Shown here piece after piece: positions 33,941-42,306 of a stretch of DNA of 42,306 nt. The stretch covers positions 1 to 42,306 of the forward strand of contig JASLPY010000046.1 in the NCBI GenBank assembly GCA_030744755.1, written 5' to 3'. Source of the DNA: Kiritimatiellia bacterium. GTDB lineage: Bacteria; Verrucomicrobiota; Kiritimatiellia; UBA8416; JADHWI01. Below the pieces are notes generated by a model. It searched no databases. It was given only the letters and a program-made list of their open reading frames with translations, and was not told the origin of the DNA. How positions within the stretch are numbered: position 1 is the stretch's first letter; each line of letters begins with the position of its first letter. The position numbers were made by a program, and so were the translations under genes.

Positions 33941-34591
33941 ATGGCTGCCCTGGCTAAGGATGAGGCCACTTCTGACAGGATTGTACAAAGCGCAGCAGTT
34001 CTGTTTGCCGAGAAGGGGTATCGCAGTACCACTATCCAGGACATCTGCAAACGTGCCGGCGCCAATGTCGCATCGGTAAACTACTATTTCCGAAGTAAAG
34101 AGAATCTCTATCGCGAAGTATGGCGGTTCTGCCGGGACCTCGTTGAGAAGACGCATGCCTTGCTGGCGTCTGCCGATCCAGACCCCATGGCACGTATTCT
34201 CGCACAGCAAGCGGCGGCTCTCCGTGCGATCTTCGATGAAGGTCCGGGAGGCCTTTTCCCTAAAATGATACACCGGGAGATGATGGATCCGTGTCCGATC
34301 AGTGAAGAGTTGAGGGACGAGTTCATCGAACCGCTGCGCCAGTATCTCCATGAGGCGCTTCGGGAAGTACTTGGGCCCAGCGCGACGGAAGGTCAACTGA
34401 TATCGTGCGAGATCGCCCTTATCAGCCCGCGGATTATTCTCAACAACCGTGGACCGCTAATCAAGAAACTCCTCCAGGCCGGCGACCCGACGCCCGAGGA
34501 ACTCGAAATTCTTATCGATTCTCTGAGCGTTCTAATTGAGGGAGGCATCAGAAACATGAAGATGTTCCTAAATCCCGGAGGTGAGGAATGA
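33941..34591 (+). CDS. TetR-family repressor with CerR-type C-terminal domain
   Basis: A 216-residue regulator. The helix-turn-helix occupies about residues 10-57: RIVQSAAVLFAEKGYRSTTI, then DICKRAGANVASVNYYFRSK with the usual NYYF turn and KENLY. The C-terminal ligand domain (PGGLFPKMIHREMMDP) resembles the DUF1956/CerR type linked to efflux pumps. The start at 33941 has GGAGG five to six bases upstream; the upstream in-frame codon is unlikely. Its last codons overlap the next gene (ATGA), so it is made with the pump and probably represses its own operon. Confidence 0.9.
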   Translation: MAALAKDEATSDRIVQSAAVLFAEKGYRSTTIQDICKRAGANVASVNYYFRSKENLYREVWRFCRDLVEKTHALLASADPDPMARILAQQAAALRAIFDEGPGGLFPKMIHREMMDPCPISEELRDEFIEPLRQYLHEALREVLGPSATEGQLISCEIALISPRIILNNRGPLIKKLLQAGDPTPEELEILIDSLSVLIEGGIRNMKMFLNPGGEE

Positions 34592-36021
34592 ACACTCCAT
34601 GGGTAACGATGCTCATCTTCCTGGTTCTAATCGTCGCCTCCACTTCCTGCCGGACGATGCTTCGCCCGCAGCGGCAGGAGCATTCGCCGGCACTACCAGA
34701 ACGATTCACTGCTGACCCCACAGGTCCAAAAGGGGAAGGCGCGGAACACGACTGGTGGACGGCCTTCGGCTCTCCAGAGCTTACCAGGCTTGTTGAGTCA
34801 GCCCTGACCGGCAACCTGTCGATAGTTCAGGTAAAGGCGCGGCTGCGCCAGGCGCGGGCGGTGGCCCGGCAAAGTCTCGCATCCAGACGTCTCCAGGCTT
34901 CCGTTGATTCAAGCGCATCGACCGTCCGAAGCAAGACCGCCGGCGTCAGTTCAACATCCGAAGAATACGGGCTTGGGTTTGCGGCATCGTACGAGATCGA
35001 CCTGTGGGGAGGCGTGAGGGCAGGGGAGGAGTCCGCCGCCGCCCGCGCTTCGGCTGCGTATGCGGACCTCCAGGCCGCCCGGATTACGGTAGCCGCTTCG
35101 GTAGCGGAGACCTGGTTGGCCGGCGTCGCCCAACAAGGACAGATCCTGCTTCTTGAAGAACAGCTCAAGACAAACACGAATGTTCTGAATCTCTTGAAGC
35201 TCAGGCAACGGCGTGCTTTGGCTACGGCGCTTGACGTGTACCAGCAGGAACAGGCCGTCGCTTCCACCGAATCGCTTCTTGCACCCGCGACGGATGACCT
35301 GCAACTCATCCGTCACAAACTGAACATCCTGCTCGGTACTGCCGCCGGATCGGATTTGCCTCCGTTCCCTGCAGTTCTGCCGGTGCTTCCGGCGCGACCT
35401 GTCGCAGGCGTGCCGTCTGACCTGCTCGCCAATCGTCCTGACGTGACCGCCGCCTGGTCCCGTTTGAGTGCGGCGGATTGGAACGTAGCTGCGGCACGGG
35501 CGGACAGACTCCCGGCAATCAGTCTCACCGGCAGGCTGTCCATGAGCTCGGATAAGGTTGCCGACCTCTTTGATAACTGGCTGGCGAATCTTGCCGCCGG
35601 ACTGGCAGCACCTCTGCTGGATGGCGGCCGTCTTCGCGCCGAAGTGGACCGAACCATGTCAGTTTCCCACGAGCTGCTTGCGGCATACAGCGAGACAGTG
35701 CTCGCCGCAATCAAGGAAGTCGAAGACGCGATAGTGCGCGAACATCGCCAGCTTGTTTTCCTGGCCGCCCTTGAGAAAGAGCATGCGGCCGCCTCCAGTG
35801 CGCTTGGAGAGGCAGAAAGGAGGTACCGCAACGGTGCGACGGATTACCTGAATGTGCTCAGTGCCCTATCCGGCCGACAGCGCCTGGATCGAACGTTGCT
35901 TGCGGCGACTCAGGATCTCCTTGAGTACCGAGTCTCCCTTTACCGTGCGCTGGCATCAGGTTGGGCAGAAGTGAATTTGAATAGCAAAAAAGTGACAATA
36001 AGAGCGGAGTTGGAACGATGA
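34588..36021 (+). CDS. RND efflux outer-membrane channel, NodT/OprM family lipoprotein
   Basis: A 477-residue TolC-like channel. The N-terminal signal ends in a lipobox-like ASTSC, so Cys21 is probably lipidated, as usual in the NodT branch. DWWTAFGSPELTRLVESAL is the conserved opening, and the two OEP repeats follow with long helices (ARLRQARAVARQSLASRR; AERRYRNGATDYLNVLSA). The ANRPDVTAAWSRLSAADWNV segment is characteristic. It forms the outer-membrane exit duct. It overlaps tetR at its start and the fusion-protein gene at its end (ATGA both times). Confidence 0.92.
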   Translation: MNTPWVTMLIFLVLIVASTSCRTMLRPQRQEHSPALPERFTADPTGPKGEGAEHDWWTAFGSPELTRLVESALTGNLSIVQVKARLRQARAVARQSLASRRLQASVDSSASTVRSKTAGVSSTSEEYGLGFAASYEIDLWGGVRAGEESAAARASAAYADLQAARITVAASVAETWLAGVAQQGQILLLEEQLKTNTNVLNLLKLRQRRALATALDVYQQEQAVASTESLLAPATDDLQLIRHKLNILLGTAAGSDLPPFPAVLPVLPARPVAGVPSDLLANRPDVTAAWSRLSAADWNVAAARADRLPAISLTGRLSMSSDKVADLFDNWLANLAAGLAAPLLDGGRLRAEVDRTMSVSHELLAAYSETVLAAIKEVEDAIVREHRQLVFLAALEKEHAAASSALGEAERRYRNGATDYLNVLSALSGRQRLDRTLLAATQDLLEYRVSLYRALASGWAEVNLNSKKVTIRAELER

Positions 36022-37292
36022 CAAGTGAAGACAGAGGCGAGCGGAAGACACTAGGACAATCGATCAGGCACTTTCTCCTTGGTGTCCTGGTACCCCTGGT
36101 GATTGTTGCCGGTGGCATCTACATTGCCGTACTGTTGGTTAGAACCGCACCCGCGCCGAAGCGCAGTCCACGAGGAGAGCAGTCTGCGCTCGTAAAGGTT
36201 ATTCCGGCGAAAGCCACGTCTTCGGCAGTAACTGTTGAAGCCACCGGTACCATCGTAGCATCACGCCGGATATCACTGAAGCCACAGGTCTCCGGTCGCA
36301 TCGTGTCCATCGCCGACGCCCTTGAGCCGGGGGGCGTCCTGCCGTCTGGGGCCGTTGCCGTACAGATAGAGGCGGTAGATTACGAGATAGCCCTTGTCCG
36401 GCAGCAGGGCAACCTGTCGTCCGCGGAGCGTGACTACAAGGTGGAGTTGGGTAGACAGGAGATTGCTGCCCACGAGTGGGAGATGATCGATAATCCCGAA
36501 TTGAGTTCCGAACTCGAAAAGGAACTCGGACTTCGTAAGCCGTACCTGGCCCAGGCCAAGGCAGCCCTGAGTGCGGCTGCCGCCGGTGCAAGGCAGGCGG
36601 AGATCGATCTCAAGCGGACCTCCGTGGAGGTCCCTTTCAATGCGGTAGTGATGGATCGTCACGTAAACATAGGAAGCCTGGTTTCTCCCCAGACCGTGCT
36701 TGCGGAGATAACCGACGCGGATATGTACTGGGCTGAGCTCAGTGTACCGGTAAGTGCGCTGAGGTGGATTGCCTTTCCCGGCACCAACGGTGTGGAGGGC
36801 TCCGACACGGTCATTTTCCCCTCGGGTGGGAACGAAGAATCGGCTCACTGGAACGGCAAAGTGATTCGGCTGCGACCGGAACTGGAGCCGAAAGGTCGCA
36901 TGGCCAGGGTGATTGTGTCGGTTGATGGACCTGGCATACATGGGGCCGGCGGATTCCCCCTGCTGCTGGGTTCCTACGTAAAAGCGGCGATTCAAGGAGA
37001 GAAACTGGAGAGCGTCTACAAAGTGCCGCGTGCTGCCGTTCGTGACGGTAACCGGGTGTGGTTGATGGACGGGGAAGGAAGACTGGAGGTCCGCACTGTG
37101 TCCGTCCTTTGGCCTGAACGCGATCATCTTCTTGTAGATTCGGGGCTTTCGGACGGGGACAGGCTCATAGTGTCGGACGTTCCGAATGCGGTGCCGGGCA
37201 TGTTGCTGGCCGAAGAGGGGGAAGATCCACGCGAAGGACGCGAGGATTTCGGTAAGCCTGTGAAGGAAGGGGCCGGCCGTGAGCGCAAGTGA
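36018..37292 (+). CDS. RND efflux periplasmic adaptor (membrane fusion protein)
   Basis: A 424-residue adaptor joining inner pump and outer channel. One N-terminal membrane helix (about residues 14-37, LLGVLVPLVIVAGGIYIAVLL) anchors it. The first lipoyl half is VEATGTIVASRRISLKPQVSGR, split here as VEATGTIVASRR and ISLKPQVSGRI. A helical hairpin (about 115-195) follows, and the second lipoyl half has KRTSVEVPFNAVVMDRHVNI near 200. The barrel and membrane-proximal domains complete it. The C-terminal tail is acidic and then basic. It overlaps both neighbours, indicating tight coupling. Confidence 0.9.
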   Translation: MTSEDRGERKTLGQSIRHFLLGVLVPLVIVAGGIYIAVLLVRTAPAPKRSPRGEQSALVKVIPAKATSSAVTVEATGTIVASRRISLKPQVSGRIVSIADALEPGGVLPSGAVAVQIEAVDYEIALVRQQGNLSSAERDYKVELGRQEIAAHEWEMIDNPELSSELEKELGLRKPYLAQAKAALSAAAAGARQAEIDLKRTSVEVPFNAVVMDRHVNIGSLVSPQTVLAEITDADMYWAELSVPVSALRWIAFPGTNGVEGSDTVIFPSGGNEESAHWNGKVIRLRPELEPKGRMARVIVSVDGPGIHGAGGFPLLLGSYVKAAIQGEKLESVYKVPRAAVRDGNRVWLMDGEGRLEVRTVSVLWPERDHLLVDSGLSDGDRLIVSDVPNAVPGMLLAEEGEDPREGREDFGKPVKEGAGRERK

Positions 37293-40200
37293 ATTGGAGA
37301 AGAAAGGTCCCGTTGCATGGATGGTCAAGCATCCGGTTTCGGCCAATCTTCTGATGTTTGTGTTTCTCGTCGGCGGGGTCCTCGCTTTCCGGAGTATTAA
37401 GAAGGAAGTGTTTCCCGCGTTTGAACTGGACCTGGTGAGAGTATCTGTAAGCTATCCCGGCGCCAGTCCCGAGGAAATGGAGCAGGGGGTAATACTTGCC
37501 GTCGAAGAGGCCGCACGCGGCATTGATGATGTTTCAGAGGTGAGCTCCAGGGCCGCGGAAGGTTACGGATCAGTGACACTGGAAGTGGTCTCCGGCGGGG
37601 ATGCGGGCAAGGTCTACGAGGAGATGAAACAGGAGGTCGATCGTATCACGACCTTCCCCGAAGACGCGGAAGAACCAAACATTCGGTTGCTCTCACGCAG
37701 GCGGGAGGTGATCAACCTTGCGGTTTACGGTGACTTGGAACCCACGGTACTGCGAGGTGCAGCCGAGACTGTCCGTGATCGCCTGCTCCAGGATCCCATG
37801 ATCACCCAGGTTGAACTGTCTGGTGTCCCCGGCTACGAGATCGCCATAGAGATTTCACAGGAAGATCTGCGCCGTTACGGCACCACGCTAGCCGAAGTGG
37901 CGATCCTGGTGAGGCGCTGCGCGTTGGAGCTTCCCGGTGGAGGCGTTAAAACCGACCAGGGCGAAATCCTGGTCCGCGTGAAAGACCGCCGTGATTATGG
38001 ACACGAGTTTGCGGACATTCCAATTATCACAACCGATGATGGGACCCAGGTTCTTCTCGGGGAGATTGCGACGATAAAGGATGGGTTCGAGGATACCGAC
38101 CGTTTCACGTTCTACAATTATAAGCCCGCGGTTGGTATCGGTGTTTATCGCATCGGGCGTCAGACCCCCCTGGAAGTCGCCGATGCCGTGTTGCGGAATA
38201 TGGAGGATCTGCGCGAGCAGCTCCCACCAGAGATAGACCTGACGGTCCTTCGTAATACGTCGGACGTGTATCGACAGCGAGCCGAGCTTCTCATGAAGAA
38301 CGGAAAAATTGGTATTGTTCTCGTGCTCCTGCTTCTTGGCCTGTTCCTGGAAAGCCGCCTCGCATTCTGGGTGATGATGGGGATCCCCATTTCGTTCCTG
38401 GGGGGGCTTTTCCTGATGCCGGTCATGGGGCTGTCGATCAACATAATATCGATGTTCGCGTTTATACTTGCCCTTGGAATCGTCGTGGATGACGCCATTG
38501 TAGTGGGGGAGAATATCTACGAGTACCACCAGAGAGGCGTTCCCTTCTTAGAGGCCGCAGTCAAGGGAGCGCGTGAAGTGGCTCTTCCCGTGACCTTCAG
38601 TGTTCTCACCAATATAGTCACTTTCCTGCCCCTTGCATTTGTGCCGGGTTTCATTGGTAAGATATGGAAGGTCATTCCTTTCGTCGTAGTCACAGTATTT
38701 TCGATATCCCTTATCGAGTGCATGTTCATTTTGCCCGCACACCTTGCCCACGGCCGTCGGCATTCTTCGGTGCTTTTCGATTGGTTTCATGCCCGCCAGC
38801 AAGCCTTCAGCAACGGGTTCTCGTCATGGGTGCGGCGGCGTTACGGACCGTTTCTGGACATTCTTCTGAGGCAACGGTACGTCACCGTGGCAATCGCAAT
38901 AGCCATTTTCAGTATTGCCATCGGTTATGTGAAAAGCGGCAGGATGGGAATGGTTCCCATGCCGCGGGTGGAGTCGGATTTTTCGGTGGTGACGGCGGTT
39001 CTTCCGTACGGAGCGCCTGCGGAGGGAACGCGCAGGGTGTGCGAGAAGCTAATGCGCGCCGCCGAGGCCGTCGCCGCAGAACATGGTGGTGACAAGCTTA
39101 TGACCGGTGTCTTCCTGCAAATTGGCGGATCACGTAACGGGGTCTCCGGCGGTCACGTTGGTGAGGTCAGGGCCTTCCTGTCTCCGCCTGAAGAGCGGCC
39201 GATAAGCACAGCGCAGTTCACCCGCTCGTGGCGAGAGAAGGCCGGCAGGCCGGCGGGGCTGGAGTCTCTCGTATTCGAGTCCGACCGCGGAGGTCCCGGG
39301 TCCGGTGCGGCGCTTTCAATCCGGCTCTCGCATTCCGACAGCGATACATTGTCCAAGGCCGGAAGCGAGCTGGCTACCGCTCTTGCTGACTTCGCGATCG
39401 TCAAAGACATTGACGATGGATTCACGCCCGGCAAGGTCCAGTTTGATTTTCATCTTCTGCCGGAGGGCCGTGCCCTGGGACTTACGGCGGATGACATTGC
39501 CCGGCAAGTACGTTACGCATTCTATGGAGCAGAGGCCATCCGCCAGCAACGTGGACGTAACGAGGTGAGGGTTAGAGTCCGTTGGCCCAAGTCCGAAAGG
39601 GTAGCCGAGCATGACATTGAGAGTCTTCTGATTCGAACCCCGTCTGGTAAGGACGTTCCGCTTCACGAGGTGGCAGGCGTAAAACGGGGCAGGGCTTATA
39701 CCACGATTGAGCGCAAGGACGGCCGCCGGAAGATCGTTGTAAAGGCGAACGTGACGCCGCCGAGCGAGGCAGAGAATGTTCTGGCGTCCCTGACGAAGGA
39801 CACGATGCCCCGCCTGCAGGAGCGTTACCCCGGACTGACGTTTGGCCATGAAGGTCGCCAGGAAGATATGCGAGAGAGTATCGCCGCCCTGAAATCTGGA
39901 TTCGTTTTTGCGCTCATGGGTATCTACGCGCTCCTGGCCATTCCATTTGGCAGCTATATTCAGCCGCTCATCGTCATGGTAAGTATTCCGTTCGGGATCG
40001 TGGGGGCGATTATTGGTCACTTGATCATGGGATACAGCCTGAGCATACTGAGCTTGATGGGGATCATTGCGCTGGCCGGGGTCGTGGTGAACGACTCCCT
40101 TGTTCTGATCGATTTTGCCAATCGCCGTCGGAAAGCCGGACTCGATGCCCACAATGCCATAATGGAAGCGGGAGTCAGGAGATTTCGCCCTATACTCCTG

Positions 40201-40404
40201 ACCACTCTGACCACGTACGGTGGGCTGGCCCCGATGATCTTCGAGACCTCGCGGCAGGCACGGTTTCTGATTCCCATGGCACTCTCGCTGGGCTACGGCA
40301 TATTGTTCGCCACGCTTATTACATTGGCGCTGGTACCATCCCTGTACATGGTGGTCGAAGACATACGCCGCCTGGTTCCTGCGAGGACGAATCGCTCTGG
40401 ATGA
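37279..40404 (+). CDS. RND efflux pump, AcrB/MexB-like inner-membrane transporter
   Basis: A 1041-residue proton-driven exporter with 12 helices and two large periplasmic loops. The N-terminus has the family wording VKHPVSANLLMFVFLVGGVL. The proton-relay pair D404 and D405 lies in GIVVDDAIVVGEN, the place of D407/D408 in AcrB. The conserved SYPGASPEEMEQ and, in the second half, ALAGVVVNDSLVLIDFANRRR are present. The start is GTG, 14 bases inside the end of the adaptor gene. The branch is the one common in PVC and Bacteroidetes genomes; the substrate (drug, bile salt or lipid) cannot be told from sequence. Confidence 0.93.
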   Translation: MSASELEKKGPVAWMVKHPVSANLLMFVFLVGGVLAFRSIKKEVFPAFELDLVRVSVSYPGASPEEMEQGVILAVEEAARGIDDVSEVSSRAAEGYGSVTLEVVSGGDAGKVYEEMKQEVDRITTFPEDAEEPNIRLLSRRREVINLAVYGDLEPTVLRGAAETVRDRLLQDPMITQVELSGVPGYEIAIEISQEDLRRYGTTLAEVAILVRRCALELPGGGVKTDQGEILVRVKDRRDYGHEFADIPIITTDDGTQVLLGEIATIKDGFEDTDRFTFYNYKPAVGIGVYRIGRQTPLEVADAVLRNMEDLREQLPPEIDLTVLRNTSDVYRQRAELLMKNGKIGIVLVLLLLGLFLESRLAFWVMMGIPISFLGGLFLMPVMGLSINIISMFAFILALGIVVDDAIVVGENIYEYHQRGVPFLEAAVKGAREVALPVTFSVLTNIVTFLPLAFVPGFIGKIWKVIPFVVVTVFSISLIECMFILPAHLAHGRRHSSVLFDWFHARQQAFSNGFSSWVRRRYGPFLDILLRQRYVTVAIAIAIFSIAIGYVKSGRMGMVPMPRVESDFSVVTAVLPYGAPAEGTRRVCEKLMRAAEAVAAEHGGDKLMTGVFLQIGGSRNGVSGGHVGEVRAFLSPPEERPISTAQFTRSWREKAGRPAGLESLVFESDRGGPGSGAALSIRLSHSDSDTLSKAGSELATALADFAIVKDIDDGFTPGKVQFDFHLLPEGRALGLTADDIARQVRYAFYGAEAIRQQRGRNEVRVRVRWPKSERVAEHDIESLLIRTPSGKDVPLHEVAGVKRGRAYTTIERKDGRRKIVVKANVTPPSEAENVLASLTKDTMPRLQERYPGLTFGHEGRQEDMRESIAALKSGFVFALMGIYALLAIPFGSYIQPLIVMVSIPFGIVGAIIGHLIMGYSLSILSLMGIIALAGVVVNDSLVLIDFANRRRKAGLDAHNAIMEAGVRRFRPILLTTLTTYGGLAPMIFETSRQARFLIPMALSLGYGILFATLITLALVPSLYMVVEDIRRLVPARTNRSG

Positions 40405-40464
40405 TCTCCAGTACCAGAAGGTGGTAGTCGCTGTGCGGGATATTGCGGATACAGTGTATTGTGG

Positions 40465-40512
40465 GCGGGCCACCCCGTGGCCCGCAGGGAGCGGCCCATG
40501 GGGATGGGCCGC
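40465..40512. repeat. REP-like double palindrome, copy 2 (after the RND operon)
   Basis: Hairpin A is GCGGGCCAC (40465-40473), CCC loop, GTGGCCCGC (40477-40485). Hairpin B is GCGGCCCAT (40491-40499), GGGG loop, ATGGGCCGC (40504-40512). Both stems are identical to those at 8790-8866. Here an outer pairing (TGTGGGCGG with CCGCCCACA, about 40460-40518) is a rival to the two inner hairpins. It follows the pump operon by about 60 nt. Confidence 0.75.
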
Positions 40513-40576
40513 CCACACTGCTTAGACATCTCCAACGAGGGCTGGACTTCTGGCTTGCGAACGGGATAATGGGGGC

Positions 40577-40993
40577 ATGGTGCACCAGGAAGAGATTCAG
40601 ATTGAGACCTTCGGGCATGCCGACGTTCATGATGTAACTGACCGCGTGGCTTCGGTTGTCGGACGCTCCGGAATCAACACGGGCACGGTACACGTTTTCA
40701 ACGTCGGAAGCACCGGTTGTATCGGGGCAATTGAATTTGAGCCGGGGCTGGAAAAAGATATCTCCCAGGTTCTTGATCGCCTGCTTCCGCCGAGCCGCAA
40801 CTACGGGCACGAGCAAGCCTGGCACGATGGCAACGGGCACTCGCATCTGCAGGCCACCCTGATGGGACCTTCTTTAACGGTTCCTGTAACCGGCGGCCGC
40901 CTTCATCTGGGCACGTGGCAGCAGGTATTCCACCTCGAGTGTGACATCAAGCCGCGAACCAGGACGATTGTCATCACCGTCCAGGGAGAATAG
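40577..40993 (+). CDS. YjbQ/UPF0047 family protein
   Basis: A 138-residue protein of a widespread family, some members of which have weak thiamine-phosphate synthase activity; the true role is not settled. Family marks: VFNVGSTGCIGAIEFEPG, then GHSHLQATLMGPSLTVPV, GGRLHLGTWQQVFHLECD and a closing RTIVITVQGE. It keeps the H-x-x-A-x-x-x-G-x-S and LGTWQ motifs. Soluble and of normal length. A G-rich ribosome site (GGGGG) lies just before the ATG. It stands alone between the REP-like element and the heptamer repeats. Confidence 0.9.
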   Translation: MVHQEEIQIETFGHADVHDVTDRVASVVGRSGINTGTVHVFNVGSTGCIGAIEFEPGLEKDISQVLDRLLPPSRNYGHEQAWHDGNGHSHLQATLMGPSLTVPVTGGRLHLGTWQQVFHLECDIKPRTRTIVITVQGE

Positions 40994-41002
40994 GGTGGGG
41001 AT

Positions 41003-41044
41003 CAACGTCCAACGCTCAACGCCCAACGTCCAACATCCAACATC
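41003..41044. repeat. Six tandem heptamers CAACGTC-like
   Basis: Units CAACGTC, CAACGCT, CAACGCC, CAACGTC, CAACATC, CAACATC, filling the gap between convergent genes. Read in the phase CGCCCAA, they differ by one base from the CGCCTAA heptamers at 23245-23417 and 42231, so they look like one family. Confidence 0.85.
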
Positions 41045-41050
41045 TTACGT

Positions 41051-42085
41051 TCATTCCTCGACCCGAATCCTGTAGAACATGCTGCCGGCTGATTCGATGG
41101 GTCCCGTGTACGTGTTCATGGGCAATGTTGAGACGTTTGTTGCCAGTGGAACAAAACTGTCCTCTACGGTGAGGTCCTCCGATCTTTCTATCACGTAGTT
41201 CTGGCCGTAACCGCTCGTCCACTGGAATACCGGTTGTCCGGCGGTAAGGGCGAATGAAGTGATGGTCGGGATGCTCTTGAGCTCGCTGAGCAGTCCATAG
41301 ACAAGCTCGTAGATAGAACCGTGTCCTTCGGTCACCGGATGTATATCGAAACTTGTGAGCAACGGCCGGGCAACGTAGTCGGGACTGAGGTGTTTCGATT
41401 TTGGCACCACGTCACTCCCGTAGCAGTGATACAGAAATGCCGCATGTACGCCATCAACTGCGAAGCAGCCTTTCTCCGCGGCCACGCTTCTGATTACGTC
41501 GTTGCAAACGGCAACGGCTGCTGCCGCGTCAACGTACTGGTCGTATGGAGGCGGCAGTGTTGTGGACTGCCCGTCCAGCAGATCGTAGTAGTCCGGCATC
41601 ACGATGTCCGGTTGAGACCCGTTTGTCCTGAGGGCGTCGATAATCGTATAAAGGTCTGCCCTGTACTGATCCTGCTCTATCGCCGAGAAACCTCCCGATC
41701 CATAATCCTGGATCAGGTCATTTCCGCCAAGATAGAGAACCACCAGGTCGGGATCGTGCGCAACAACAGCGGAAAGCCAGCCGTTCACGTCATCGGCCCA
41801 ATCTGAAGCGCGTGATCCGGCCTGGGAACTGTTGTAGAAGGTTATGTCCGGCCAGATGTTTGTTATGGTTGCCGTGCCTGGGGCATTAGTCCAGTCAGCC
41901 TGGCCATACAGCATATGTACCCAGCCGGTAGTAGCGGTGGCTATACTGTAATCCGGGTTGTAACCTTCCGAGATGCTGTCTCCAACGACATCGATAACTG
42001 CATAGTCGCGGCAGAGTGAATAGGACACGGTGAGTAGGACTACTGAAGTAATCAGAAACAGAACGGTAGTCCGTGTGACAGCCAT
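41051..42085 (-). CDS. Secreted SGNH/GDSL hydrolase with a C-terminal Verrucomicrobia-type domain
   Basis: A 344-residue exported esterase-like enzyme. A signal peptide spans residues 1-25. Block I is VVGDSIS (Ser37 as nucleophile), block II has the Gly in SQAGSR (about 87-92), block III is GGND (120-123), and block V is DIHP (Asp247, His249). The last 70 residues (FQWTSGYGQNYVIERSEDL ... MFYRIRVEE) form a small beta domain very common at the ends of exported proteins of Verrucomicrobia-like bacteria. Substrate unknown; acetylated glycans are likely. It suits the sialidase-like protein at 1641 as part of a glycan-degrading lifestyle. Confidence 0.85.
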   Translation of the reverse strand: MAVTRTTVLFLITSVVLLTVSYSLCRDYAVIDVVGDSISEGYNPDYSIATATTGWVHMLYGQADWTNAPGTATITNIWPDITFYNSSQAGSRASDWADDVNGWLSAVVAHDPDLVVLYLGGNDLIQDYGSGGFSAIEQDQYRADLYTIIDALRTNGSQPDIVMPDYYDLLDGQSTTLPPPYDQYVDAAAAVAVCNDVIRSVAAEKGCFAVDGVHAAFLYHCYGSDVVPKSKHLSPDYVARPLLTSFDIHPVTEGHGSIYELVYGLLSELKSIPTITSFALTAGQPVFQWTSGYGQNYVIERSEDLTVEDSFVPLATNVSTLPMNTYTGPIESAGSMFYRIRVEE

Positions 42086-42186
42086 TGTAATTATCTCGTC
42101 ACGCTATAATCGCGATTTTGGAAAACCAGGTTTGCAAACAAGTATTATACACTTTCTTGAGCCTCGGGCCAATCATCCATTCTAGA

Positions 42187-42214
42187 GCGTTCTTGCGCTG
42201 TGAGCGCAGAACGC
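42187..42214. repeat. Long hairpin upstream of the GDSL gene
   Basis: GCGTTCTTGCGCT (42187-42199) pairs with AGCGCAGAACGC (42203-42214) with one bulged base and a three-base loop. It may end a transcript from outside the window or be another repeat. Otherwise 42086-42306 holds no gene that I can see. Confidence 0.45.
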
Positions 42215-42230
42215 AGTGGTTAGTGGTCAG

Positions 42231-42248
42231 TTAGGCGCTAGGCGTTAG
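42231..42248 (+). repeat. Heptamer repeat TTAGGCGCTAGGCGTTAG
   Basis: Eighteen bases identical to the core of the arms at 23252-23272 and (inverted) 23397-23417. It is followed by unrelated sequence to the window end. Confidence 0.85.
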
Positions 42249-42306
42249 CGGGAAAGGTCCGCCGTCCGCGTAGCGATGCCTGCCTCGTATCCCACTCAAA
42301 ACCGTG

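Noticed and set aside
39316..40518. Long minus-strand frame (400 codons) opposite the RND pump gene
   Set aside because: It overlaps conserved pump codons throughout and runs into the REP-like palindrome; composition is low in hydrophobic residues and rich in Arg, Gln and His as in shadow frames.
41003..41044. CRISPR-like array
   Set aside because: The units are 7 bp, directly tandem, without spacers.

Overview
The window reads as chromosomal DNA of an anaerobic, fermentative bacterium. The best guess is the PVC group, something like Kiritimatiellota or Verrucomicrobiota. Reasons: an rnfABCDGE operon, a V/A-type ATPase operon carrying the DUF2764 gene, a one-chain pyruvate:ferredoxin oxidoreductase, a class II aldolase, and a GDSL hydrolase ending in the 'YVIERS...FYRIRVEE'-type domain common in Verrucomicrobia-like genomes. 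The lineage call is an inference; no rRNA gene is present.

Layout. (1) 1-1620: an IS110/IS1111-type element with a matching inverted repeat near each end. (2) 1641-3520: a secreted BNR/sialidase-like protein, then a decayed stretch with a fragment of a PLD-domain helicase. (3) 3577-21094: a long minus-strand block for energy metabolism, transcribed in the order fba, nifJ, V-ATPase (E, DUF2764, A, B, D, I, K), rnfABCDGE. (4) 21240-25513: arsC, then divergently two paralogous FtsX-like permeases and their ATPase. A relic of a four-helix-bundle (S23/IVP-like) gene lies between the permeases, bounded by perfect inverted heptamer repeats. (5) 25675-29112: a minus-strand operon of an alpha/beta hydrolase and a NACHT-type STAND NTPase whose reading frame is broken; this is the best candidate for an undescribed defence or cell-suicide system. 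(6) 29113-33877: a gene-poor accessory region with a membrane protein, an internally duplicated secreted protein and an asparagine-synthetase-like protein, with dispersed repeats around them. (7) 33878-40404: a TetR regulator and tripartite RND efflux operon. (8) 40405-42306: a REP-like double palindrome, a YjbQ/UPF0047 protein, heptamer repeats and a GDSL hydrolase.

How it works together. Pyruvate oxidation by NifJ makes reduced ferredoxin. Rnf would oxidise it with NAD+ and pump ions. The V-ATPase K subunit keeps the side-chain pattern of the Na+ site of Enterococcus hirae NtpK (S63, Q64, Y67, Q106, E135), so Rnf and ATPase plausibly share a sodium circuit.

Repeats are a main feature: a heptamer family (CGYYYAA / TTRRRCG) at three loci, a REP-like double palindrome at two loci, and a GGGGACAGGTACGAC element around the asparagine-synthetase-like gene. 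No tRNA, rRNA or CRISPR array was found.
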